From Terrabacter sp. MAHUQ-38 (lineage in GTDB: Bacteria > Actinomycetota > Actinomycetes > Actinomycetales > Dermatophilaceae), in the NCBI RefSeq assembly GCF_014518425.1, contig NZ_JACVCU010000003.1, positions 558,001 through 622,000 on the forward strand: a stretch of 64,000 nt of DNA, written 5' to 3'. Below are positions 53,813 through 61,385 of this stretch, piece by piece. Numbering within the stretch: position 1 is the first letter of the stretch; each line of letters starts with the position of its first letter. The notes under the pieces were generated by a model. That model was given only the letters and a program-made list of their open reading frames with translations, made no database searches and had not been told where the DNA came from. Position numbers and translations under genes: made by a program.

Positions 53813-54552
53813 GAGACCTCCGGCTCGTCGACGCGTCGGGTCCCTTCCCCGGCGCGGCGGTCGCGCACCGCGGCTCCGATGAGGACGAGGCCGACGACGG
53901 CCAGGACGACGAGGTCGGCCTGCACCACGACGTGGACGTCGACGGAGTCCGCCAGGCCGGTGACCCGAAGGAGGTCGCCGAGCCGGTTGGTGAAGAAGCC
54001 GAGGTGGGCCAGCGTCACGACGACGCCGAAGACGACGGTCCACACGGCGAGCCTTCGGTCGCGTCGCCGCCCCGCGATGAGGAGCAGCGCGATGCCGATG
54101 AACGCGGTGGGCGCCATGAACCCCACCATGCCGACCATCACACCCAAGGGCGAGAACGGCAGCCCCACGGTCGCCAGGAGGAGGAGCCCGACGCCTCCGG
54201 CGACCCACGCACCGGCGCCCGCTCCCGCGCCGAGGCGCCGGCTGCGGACAGCCAGCCAGAGGCCGACGACGAGCAGGCCTGCGGCGCCCACGAGGCCCCA
54301 GTAGGTGTCGGCGATCTGGCCGAACTGCAGCTCCGCGTCTGTTGCGGCCCTCGACTGGCCGGGACCGAGGTCCGAGGCGATGACGTTCAGCTCGACGTAC
54401 GACACGACGGCGTACCCGAGGGTGAGGACGCCGAGCACGAGCAGCGGCACGGCCAGTCCTTTGGTGTCGCGTCGGGCGGCACGGCGCAGCTGCTCGGTAC
54501 GGGCGAGCACGGCCTTGGCGGCGGCGACGTCGTCGGGCTGGGTGTCGTTCAT
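53809..54552 (-). CDS. Multi-span membrane protein partnered with HTH regulator
   Basis: A 247-residue protein with about six hydrophobic segments. It starts with a soluble helix (about 1-30), then AVPLLVLGVLTLGYAVVSYV and further spans, ending VLAVVGLVLIGAAV plus a charged tail. Similar membrane proteins accompany HTH_34 regulators in actinobacteria. Function is unknown; membrane-stress sensing is a guess. The ATG at 54552 lies 48 bp from the palindrome. Confidence 0.75.
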   Translation of the reverse strand: MNDTQPDDVAAAKAVLARTEQLRRAARRDTKGLAVPLLVLGVLTLGYAVVSYVELNVIASDLGPGQSRAATDAELQFGQIADTYWGLVGAAGLLVVGLWLAVRSRRLGAGAGAGAWVAGGVGLLLLATVGLPFSPLGVMVGMVGFMAPTAFIGIALLLIAGRRRDRRLAVWTVVFGVVVTLAHLGFFTNRLGDLLRVTGLADSVDVHVVVQADLVVLAVVGLVLIGAAVRDRRAGEGTRRVDEPEVS

Positions 54553-54599
54553 GGGCGGCCCTTCTCCTGGTGAGCGCCCCTGTGCGCCCGATACGGCTT

Positions 54600-54616
54600 A
54601 CTCTGTATGACAGAGT
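54600..54616. promoter_or_regulatory. 17-bp palindrome upstream of the membrane/HTH operon
   Basis: ACTCTGT-ATG-ACAGAGT is perfect over 7-bp arms and locally AT-rich. Its distance of 48 bp from the operon start fits a promoter-overlapping operator for the winged-helix regulator. Confidence 0.7.
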
Positions 54617-54990
54617 GATCGCGCGTCAAGAGTTCTCGACGAAGCCAAGCGACTGGCGAGGCGTCAATCGATCAGGGCCAGGTGCGCACGTTGCTATCGC
54701 AGATCGGCGCGAACCCGTCGCTGCGGCTCGGCAGGCACTCGCAAGTTCCAACGAGCGCTCATCGGCTACTTAGAGAATCGAGTCAGGTTCTGGCCTGGCC
54801 GGGCTGGGGCTCAGGTGCCCGGGGTTGTCGCTCTCACATCGGCTGCCCCCCGTCCGCGGTGTGGCTCTCATTTGGTTTGCGCAGCCTCGGGCATCGCCAG
54901 GGCCGGGAGAGGCTCAAGAGAGGAATGCGCGCCTGAAGTAGCGGAGCCCTCCCGCGTCCGACATCCGTCTTGGGCAAGGGAGGAACGCTG
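54617..54990 (+). mobile_element. Non-coding left flank of an IS110-family remnant
   Basis: A 374-bp stretch without a gene, ending with GGGAGGAACGCTG just before the transposase ATG. IS110 elements carry a long non-coding left end that encodes a guide (bridge) RNA in this family. Whether such an RNA survives here cannot be told by eye. The outer boundary of the element is not resolved. Confidence 0.45.
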
Positions 54991-55405
54991 ATGAGCAGTA
55001 CCGCATCCCCAACGGCTGTGGTGATCGGGATGGACCCGCACAAGCGGTCGGTCACGATCGAGGTGATGGGCCGCCGACGAGTCGGTCCTGGACAGAGACC
55101 GGTTCGACACTGACCCGGCCGGCTTCGCCGCGATGCTCGCCTTCGCTGGCCGGTTCGGTGAGCGGGTCTGGGCGATCGAGGGCTGCGCCGGGATCGGGCG
55201 CCACGTCGCGACCCGTCTGATCGCCGAGGGGGAGCGTGTCGTCGATGTTCCGGCGAAGCTGTCCCACCGGGTCCGGCTGTTGACCTCGGGCAATGGCCGC
55301 AAGACCGATCACGCCAACGGGCACTCCATCGCCCTGGTCGGGGTTCGCCGGAGGCTTAGCCCGACTGGTGGTGCTCGGCGGCGAGAGTTCGCCAAGCGAA
55401 GCTAG
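54991..55405 (+). pseudogene. IS110-family transposase, frameshifted and truncated
   Basis: The ATG at 54991 opens VVIGMDPHKRSVTIEVM, the DEDD-type catalytic start of IS110 transposases. After about 27 codons the frame shifts. The next frame continues with RDRFDTDPAGFAAMLAFAGR, then VWAIEGCAGIGRHVATRLIA and LSHRVRLLTSGNGRKTDHAN. Homology ends near 55350, and the C-terminal serine-containing domain is absent. So the gene is dead by both frameshift and truncation. A good ribosome site (GGAGGAA) remains. Confidence 0.85.
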
Positions 55406-55509
55406 ATGGACGTAGATGGTCACCCGGAGGAATTCGCCGCCGAGCGGAGCCCCGCGCCGGGCTGGCGACGTCCTCCCCAATCAGGCAGTGCAAGCGTCTG
55501 ACCAGCAGA

Positions 55510-55537
55510 AACGCCCCCGGCAGAAGCCGGGGGCGTT
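55510..55537 (-). terminator. Terminator downstream of the tRNA-Thr fragment
   Basis: AACGCCCCCGGC-AGAA-GCCGGGGGCGTT is perfect over 12 bp and is followed, reading minus, by a T-rich GTTTCTG. It lies three bases beyond the tRNA 3' CCA and is evidently the native tRNA terminator. Confidence 0.85.
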
Positions 55538-55539
55538 GC

Positions 55540-55584
55540 TGGAGCCGCTTATCGGAATCGAACCGATGACCTATTCACTACGAG
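55540..55584 (-). other. 3' fragment of tRNA-Thr(CGT): probable att site
   Basis: Reading minus, the sequence contains an anticodon loop CTCGTAG, stem strand TGAAT, variable loop AGGTC, a full T-arm (ATCGG-TTCGATT-CCGAT), acceptor strand AAGCGGC, T and CCA. The 5' half of the tRNA is missing: bases beyond 55584 do not pair with TGAAT. The anticodon CGT would mark it as tRNA-Thr. A 45-bp duplicated tRNA 3' end next to foreign genes is the classic footprint of integrase-mediated insertion. Confidence 0.8.
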
Positions 55585-55895
55585 CGCTGCGGATCCAGTT
55601 GGACAGCAATGGAATTGGGCAACCGCATCGTCCACGGACGTCCACAGTCGACCACCCCGCGACCTTGCGCTGGATGGTCAGTTGGATGGGCAGTCGACCA
55701 CGGCTTGCAGATCCGCCACACAAACGCCGGACGACTCCCCGGGTCGCTCAGCGTCGGTTACGTGGGCGCCACCACCACTTCTGCGGCGACGGCGACGCAG
55801 CGCCGATGTTTCCTGGACGGGGTCCGCCGGGCCATGGCCGCAGGCGGCGCCTCGCCTCCGCCGCCGCCGAGCACAGCCTCACGGATGGCGTCGAG

Positions 55896-55998
55896 CTCTC
55901 CAGATGTCTTCGACCTCGAACTGCCCCTCGACCAGGCCGCCGCCGGATACCAGGCCATGGACACCCGGCAGGCCACCAAAGTCCTGCTCCGCCCATGA
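55896..55998 (+). pseudogene. Zinc-type alcohol dehydrogenase, C-terminal fragment
   Basis: The last 34 codons read SSPDVFDLELPLDQAAAGYQ then AMDTRQATKVLLRP, a close match in style to the C-terminus of medium-chain zinc dehydrogenases. Nothing dehydrogenase-like precedes it within the 300 bp back to the tRNA fragment; that stretch shows no supportable gene. Confidence 0.6.
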
Positions 55999-56450
55999 CG
56001 GACCGGACAACGACAGCCATGCCGCACCTGGGCTACGCCCCGGACTGCGAGTACCTGGGCGACCAACCGGACACCGAGCCCCGCCTCGACCAGCCGCGGG
56101 CCCGGCTCACGTCCGGACTTATTGCGACCGTGGTCTTCCTGACCGCCATCGCGCCGCTGGCGACCGACATGTAGGGCCGGCCTTTCCCGCGGTCGCGCGT
56201 GACCTGACCGGAACCGCGACCCAGGTCCAGCTCACCCTGACGACCTTCTTCGTCGGCATGGCCCTCCGTCAGCTGATCGGCGGGCCCGTCTCCGACCAAC
56301 GCGGCCGACGCCGACCGCTGCTCGCCGCGATCGTGGTCATGACCGTGGCGTCGATCGCGTGCGCGGTCAGCCCCACGATGGGGTCATGATGGCCGCACGG
56401 TTCGCGCAGGGCTTCGCTGGCGGCAGCTGCGGGCCCGACCCTACGGCCGC
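55995..56450 (+). pseudogene. Bcr/CflA-type MFS drug transporter, decayed
   Basis: ATG 55995 opens a frame ending SGLIATVVFLTAIAPLATDM and a stop at 56172. A shifted frame continues PAFPAVARDLTGTATQVQLT, then LIGGPVSDQRGRRRPLLAAI and a stop at 56387. A third reads ARFAQGFAGGS. Together these are the first three to four spans of a Bcr/CflA exporter with motif A, broken by at least two frameshifts and then truncated. The remaining 200 bp to 56646 contain nothing I can name. Confidence 0.75.
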
Positions 56451-56646
56451 GGCTGTGCGGCATCCTGACCAAGTGTTGGCACAGCCGCAGCGCACAGGTG
56501 CGTTCGACATACTCGGGCGGTGCTGACTCAGGGTCGATAGGGACCGACTGCTTTGCGCGGGATGCGTCGACCTCCTGAGCGCCTCCCACCCGGTCCCAGC
56601 GCGTCGAGACGGAAGCGGGCTCCAGCCGCGAAGCCTGGCTAAGGAC

Positions 56647-57738
56647 TCAGAGAGGCACGGTGCTTTCCCGGACCACAAGGCTCGGCCGGAGCAAGACCTG
56701 CTCGGGCTTGGCGCCTGTGTCCCTGAGTAGCTCGAGGAGAAGGCGCACGGTGTGTCGTGCGGCCAGATCGAGTGGCTGGGCGAGGCTGGTCAACCCCGGG
56801 GTGACGACGCGTGCGCCGACGCTGTCGTCGAATCCCACGACGCCGACGTCACGGCCGGCGACAAGGCCCCGCTCGCGGCAGGCGTTGAGCGCGCCGATGG
56901 CGACCGTGTCGCTGACACACACGAACGCGGTGGGTGGTGTCTTCCTGTCGAGCAGTCGACCTGCGAGCTGCCTGCCGCTGCCGATGTCGTCGGATCCGCG
57001 GACGGCCAGATCTCGGGTCGAGAAGCCGTGTGCGCCCATGGCACGACGCCAGCCCGACTCGCGGTCGTCACCGATGCCGCTGGGCCTGCCCCAATCCAGG
57101 TAGGCGATGCGCCGGTGACCATGTTCAGCGAGGTGGTCCACGGCCTGCTCCATACCGGCGGCGCCATCGACGTCGACCCACCACGTGTCCGACATGGCGT
57201 TTCCCCAAGGGCGCCCGAACGAGACGAAGGGGACGCCTCGTTCGAGCAGGAAGGTGATGCGAGGGTCGTTGCTCTGGGTGTTCGTGATCACGAAGCTGTC
57301 GACGGTATTCGTGCTGAAGATCTCCTGGATCACCCGGATCTCTTCCTCGTCGGTGGCGGCGGCATGGCAGAAGACGGCGTGGTCCGCCTGCCGCGCCGCC
57401 AGGGAGAGCTCGTAGAGGTAGCTCGCGAGTATCCCGCCGGACTGAGACTCACGATCCGTCGGCAGCAGCCGAAAGCCTACGGCTCGCGGGGACTTGGTCG
57501 AGAGCGAACGCGCAGCCTGGTTCGGTCGATAACCCAGTTCTTCCACGGCTTTGAGAACCCGGCGCACCGTTGCTGGGCTGAGACGCTCCGGGGCGTTCAG
57601 CGCATAGTGAACGGTCTGCTTGGAGACTCCCACCCGGGCCGCCACCATGGCCATGGTGGGCCTTGACGACCCAGCCGTTCGCTCAGCGGCCGGCCTGCGC
57701 CCGCGCGCCTGATTAGCTGGTGAATCGGTAAAACCCAT
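56647..57738 (-). CDS. LacI family transcriptional regulator
   Basis: A 363-residue repressor. The LacI helix-turn-helix is TMAMVAARVGVSKQTVHYAL, then NAPERLSPATVRRVLKAVEE with the hinge GYRPNQAARSL. The periplasmic-binding-like sensor has WWVDVDGAAGMEQAVDHLAE, AYLDWGRP, AFVCVSDTVAIGALNACRER and VGVVGFDDS. ATG 57738 has GGAG nine bases upstream. It is divergent from the sugar operon and presumably represses it. A half-matching operator (TGAATCGGTAAA, 57721-57732) lies over its own first codons. Confidence 0.94.
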   Translation of the reverse strand: MGFTDSPANQARGRRPAAERTAGSSRPTMAMVAARVGVSKQTVHYALNAPERLSPATVRRVLKAVEELGYRPNQAARSLSTKSPRAVGFRLLPTDRESQSGGILASYLYELSLAARQADHAVFCHAAATDEEEIRVIQEIFSTNTVDSFVITNTQSNDPRITFLLERGVPFVSFGRPWGNAMSDTWWVDVDGAAGMEQAVDHLAEHGHRRIAYLDWGRPSGIGDDRESGWRRAMGAHGFSTRDLAVRGSDDIGSGRQLAGRLLDRKTPPTAFVCVSDTVAIGALNACRERGLVAGRDVGVVGFDDSVGARVVTPGLTSLAQPLDLAARHTVRLLLELLRDTGAKPEQVLLRPSLVVRESTVPL

Positions 57739-57966
57739 GGGCTCATTCTCCGGGCCGGTGGGTGTGCCGTCAACAATGCCTGACCGGCTCGCCCGTCGCA
57801 AGGTGGCAAGATCGGATCGGGACCGCCGTCGCGCGTCCTACGTAAGGTGAACGTTGGCGCTACCTCGCGAGCAGCCTGTCCTTGCAGGCCTTTCGGCGAG
57901 AGGGACGTCGCGGTGGGGCGCGACAGGCACGGATCGCCCGCCGCCTTGTCAGCTGCGAACACCCCC

Positions 57967-58013
57967 TTGACTTGCCGTGACCTGCGCCACTACCGTCTTG
58001 CTTTACCGGTAAA
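57967..58013 (+). promoter_or_regulatory. Promoter and LacI operator of the sugar operon
   Basis: TTGACT (57967-57972), an 18-bp spacer and TACCGT (57991-57996) form a credible promoter. TTTACCGGTAAA (58002-58013), a perfect palindrome with the CG-centred LacI-family form, covers the expected transcription start. The remainder of the 57739-58115 gap shows no gene. Confidence 0.75.
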
Positions 58014-58115
58014 CCTCCCCTCGCGTAGCGGTGCCCCCCACTCGACCAAGTGCCCTGACGCGGAAACAACCAAGAGCAGTTCTACGGCGACGTGCCGCCA
58101 GCGGAAGGAACGACG

Positions 58116-59447
58116 ATGTTCAGTCACAGCAACGTGATCACGGGGGTGGCCGCCACGACTGTGGGCCGCCGCAACCTCCTCAAGGCGGGCATGCTCGCCG
58201 GCCTTGGTGTGGCCGCCGGGCCGACGCTTGCGGCCTGCGGCGGAGGCTCCTCCTCGGCTGCACCTGGGTTGACGTGGGCGGGCTGGGACGGGCCGCCGCA
58301 GTCTGATCGGTTCCGTCAGTTCTCCGAGAAGATGACCAAGCAGCTCGGGGTTCAGGTGACCTACCAACAGGTCGTGGGTGACTACCTCTCCAAGCTGATG
58401 TCGCAGCTGTCCGCCGGCGCTGCGCCGGCCGCGTTCTACGTCGGTGACATCTACATGGCCAAGCTCATCGAGACCAAGCAGGTGCTCGACCTCACCAGCT
58501 ACCTGGGCAGCAACGGCGCCGCGGTCAAGCAAGACGACTTCTACGAGGGGCTCTACGAATGGTGCCGCCCCGCCGATGGCGGCCCCGGGCTGTTCGGGCT
58601 GCCGGTGGACTGCAACCCGGCCGTGTTCTGGTTCAACAAGGACCTCCTGGCCCAGGCAGGTGTCAGCACCGACCCGGCTGCCCAGTTCGAAGCGGGCACC
58701 TGGACCCAGGACGCACTGACCGAGATGTTGGACAAGATCCGCGCCACCAAGAAGAAGGGTCTGTTGATCGGTGGCGGCTGGTACGACTGGTTCGGGTGGA
58801 TCTCCACCTTCGGCGGAACGCTCTTCGACGAGTCCGGTAAGGCGGTGTTCGACACCGACCCCAAGGCCCTGGAGGCCTTGTCGTGGTTGCTCGAGCAGCT
58901 CAAGTCAGGGAACATCACCTACACCGGTTCTCTGCCCCAGGGACAGAGCGGTGACGTGCTGTTCTACGCGGGCCAACTGGCCACCATCGCCACCGGCCGC
59001 GTGATTCTGCCGAACGTCAAGAAGCTCAAGTTCGGCTACGACATCGCCCCCTTCCCCTCCCCGTCGGGCAAGGACATCATGCCGGTGCCGGTCAACACGG
59101 CAGCGCTCTCGGTCAACGCCAACGCCAAGAACCAGGCCAAGGCGCTGGAGTTCCTCGGCGCCTACGTGAACGCCGAAGGCCAGAAGTTCCGCCTGGCGGA
59201 CGGTGGCAACGCGGTGCCATCGGTCAAGGGTCTGGACCAGATCGTCACCGAGGGCAACGATCCCGCGCACGGCAAGCTGTTCAACGACGTGGCGGCCAAG
59301 GGCTACGCCGTGCCCAGGGCGATCGCCAGCAAGCCCAAGGTCCTCACCGAGCTCCCAGTGCTGGTGGACAAGATGTTCAAGGCGGGCAACGAGACGCCGG
59401 AGTCCTTCAGCCGCAAGGTGGTCCAGTTGATCAACGGCGCCTCCTGA
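58116..59447 (+). CDS. Sugar ABC transporter substrate-binding lipoprotein
   Basis: A 443-residue extracytoplasmic binding protein (family 1). The leader has a twin-arginine-like motif (GRRNLLKAG), a hydrophobic core, and the lipobox LAAC near residue 44, so it may be exported folded by Tat and then lipidated. The mature part has LFGLPVDCNPAVFWFNKDLL, GGWYDWFGWISTFGGTLFDE and AKNQAKALEFLGAYVNAEGQ, typical of oligosaccharide binders. A GGAAGGA site precedes ATG 58116. No ATPase gene is in the visible operon, so a shared MsiK-like ATPase may serve. Confidence 0.93.
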   Translation: MFSHSNVITGVAATTVGRRNLLKAGMLAGLGVAAGPTLAACGGGSSSAAPGLTWAGWDGPPQSDRFRQFSEKMTKQLGVQVTYQQVVGDYLSKLMSQLSAGAAPAAFYVGDIYMAKLIETKQVLDLTSYLGSNGAAVKQDDFYEGLYEWCRPADGGPGLFGLPVDCNPAVFWFNKDLLAQAGVSTDPAAQFEAGTWTQDALTEMLDKIRATKKKGLLIGGGWYDWFGWISTFGGTLFDESGKAVFDTDPKALEALSWLLEQLKSGNITYTGSLPQGQSGDVLFYAGQLATIATGRVILPNVKKLKFGYDIAPFPSPSGKDIMPVPVNTAALSVNANAKNQAKALEFLGAYVNAEGQKFRLADGGNAVPSVKGLDQIVTEGNDPAHGKLFNDVAAKGYAVPRAIASKPKVLTELPVLVDKMFKAGNETPESFSRKVVQLINGAS

Positions 59448-60406
59448 TGGCCGTGCTGACCACCGGATCCCCGACCCGGGCGCAGGGCGGGTCGGAGATC
59501 CCGGATCTCCACCGAAGTCGGGCGCGCCGGCGCCGGCGACGCGCGGACACAGTCGCGGCCTACCTGTTCCTGACCCCACAGCTGGTTGGTCTGGCGGTGT
59601 TCATGGTCGGCCCCCTGCTGTTCGCTCTGGTGCTCGCCTTCTACCACTGGGACGGGTTCGGCACCCGCTCCTTCGCCGGACTGTCCAACTTCGGGGACGT
59701 GCTGTCCGACCCGCGCATCCGGCACTCGGCGATCAACACCCTCTGGTTCACAGTGCTGCAGGTGCCTGGGCTGCTCCTCACCGGCTTCTTCTTCGCGGTG
59801 CTGATGCAGCGTGCCGGCAAGTTGACCCCGGTGTACCGGCTGGCGTTCTTTGCCCCGGTGGTCACCTCCTCGGTCGCGGTGGCGGCGATCTGGCTGTGGC
59901 TGTTCAACCCCGACATCAGCCCGGTCAACCACGCGCTGAGCGCGATCGGTCTGCCGACGCCCAACTGGCTGCAAGACGCCCGGTTCGTCATCCCTGCATT
60001 TGCGATAGTCGGGATCTGGCAAGGCCTGGGCTACCAGCTGGTGATGTTCATGGCCGGGCTGCAGAGCATCGACCGGTCGTTCGTGGAGGCCGCCGAGCTG
60101 GACGGCTGTTCGGAGTGGCAGAAGCTTCGGCACGTCACCGTCCCGCTGCTGTCCCCGACGATCCTGTTCTTGTCGATCACCGGCATCATCGGCTCGTTCC
60201 AGGTGTTCGACTACATCTACGTCTTCTTCGGCAGCACGGCCCCGGACGCCTCGCGCACCATCGTCTACGAAGTCGTCCAGATCGCCTTCGGCGAGTTCGA
60301 CTTCGGGCAGGCATCGGCTCTCGCCTTCCTCCTGTTCCTGGCCCTCCTAGTGGTCACCGGCTGCCAGCTCGCAGCCCAGAAGAGATGGGTCCACTACACA
60401 GAATGA
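59447..60406 (+). CDS. Sugar ABC transporter permease (MalF-like)
   Basis: A 319-residue inner-membrane permease with six spans after an Arg-rich N-terminus. The EAA loop reads EAAELDGCSEWQKLRHVTVP, where the cytoplasmic ATPase docks. PNWLQDARFVIPAFAIVGIW and the start YLFLTPQLVGLAVFMVGPLL are family-typical. Its ATG shares one base with the binding-protein stop (TGATG). It pairs with the next permease. Confidence 0.94.
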   Translation: MAVLTTGSPTRAQGGSEIPDLHRSRARRRRRRADTVAAYLFLTPQLVGLAVFMVGPLLFALVLAFYHWDGFGTRSFAGLSNFGDVLSDPRIRHSAINTLWFTVLQVPGLLLTGFFFAVLMQRAGKLTPVYRLAFFAPVVTSSVAVAAIWLWLFNPDISPVNHALSAIGLPTPNWLQDARFVIPAFAIVGIWQGLGYQLVMFMAGLQSIDRSFVEAAELDGCSEWQKLRHVTVPLLSPTILFLSITGIIGSFQVFDYIYVFFGSTAPDASRTIVYEVVQIAFGEFDFGQASALAFLLFLALLVVTGCQLAAQKRWVHYTE

Positions 60407-61290
60407 GTACCTTCTCCGACACCAACAGGCGCGCGGTCAAGGCCGCCAAAGCGCCCTCTGGCTCCGGCCGCCCCGCGCATCACAAGCTGCTGCTGCACGC
60501 GATTCTTCTCGTCGGCGCAGTCGCCATGGCGCTGCCGTTCGCCTGGATGCTGTTCTCCTCGTTCAAGCCGCTCGGAGAGATCTTCATCCAGCCGCCCAAG
60601 CTGTTCCCCGAACAGTGGAATCTCGAGGGGTACAGAACCGCCCTGAGCGGCGCCGACTTCGTCCGCGGGTTCTGTAACAGCACCTACATCGCAGTGACGA
60701 TCACGGTCGTCTCCCTGCTCACCTCGGCGATGGCCGCCTATGCGTTCGCGCGGATCGACTTTCGCGGCCGCCGTGGACTCTTCATGGTCTTCCTCGCCAC
60801 CATGATGGTTCCTGGCCAGCTCACGATCATCCCGCTGTACCTCATCATGGGGTGGCTGGGCTGGGTGGACACCCACACCGCGCTCATCGTGCCCCCCGCA
60901 CTCTTCAACGCCTTCGGTGTCTTCCTGCTGCGTCAGTACATCAGGGGCATCCCCCTGGAGCTGGAGGAAGCCGCTCAGCTCGACGGCGCCAGCCGGATCC
61001 GCACGTTCGTGACGATCATCCTGCCGCTGCTGCGCACCCCTCTCACGGCGCTGGGGATCTTCACCTTCCTCGGCCAGTGGAACAACTTCTTCACTCCGCT
61101 GATCTTCCTCAACAGCTCCGACAAGTTCACGCTGCCGTTACTGGTCAACCAGTTCAAAGGTCAGTACACCTCCGACTGGCCTGCGCTGATGGCCGCCACC
61201 ACCTTGTTGGCGGCACCCATTCTCATCCTGTTCGCGGTCGCGCAACGCCAAATCGTCGAGGGCATAGCGCTGTCCGGCTCCAAGTCCTGA
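60403..61290 (+). CDS. Sugar ABC transporter permease (MalG-like)
   Basis: A 295-residue permease with six spans. LPFAWMLFSSFKPLGEIFIQ, AAYAFARIDFRGRRGLFMVF and the EAA loop LEEAAQLDGASRIRTFVTII mark the CUT1-type carbohydrate family. ATG 60403 overlaps the previous stop (ATGA). The following 95 bp lead to the GH65 gene, probably in the same transcript. Confidence 0.94.
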   Translation: MSTFSDTNRRAVKAAKAPSGSGRPAHHKLLLHAILLVGAVAMALPFAWMLFSSFKPLGEIFIQPPKLFPEQWNLEGYRTALSGADFVRGFCNSTYIAVTITVVSLLTSAMAAYAFARIDFRGRRGLFMVFLATMMVPGQLTIIPLYLIMGWLGWVDTHTALIVPPALFNAFGVFLLRQYIRGIPLELEEAAQLDGASRIRTFVTIILPLLRTPLTALGIFTFLGQWNNFFTPLIFLNSSDKFTLPLLVNQFKGQYTSDWPALMAATTLLAAPILILFAVAQRQIVEGIALSGSKS

Positions 61291-61385
61291 GCGGAAGAGC
61301 TTCAGGTGAACCCGGGTAGAGGCCACCAGTCAACGATGCCAGCAATTGAGCCCCACCCCCGATACCCATCCGAGAAGGGCAACGC

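Noticed and set aside
55540-55584. A complete tRNA-Thr gene
   Set aside because: The anticodon stem partner, D-arm and 5' acceptor strand are absent from the adjoining sequence, so only the 3' half is present.
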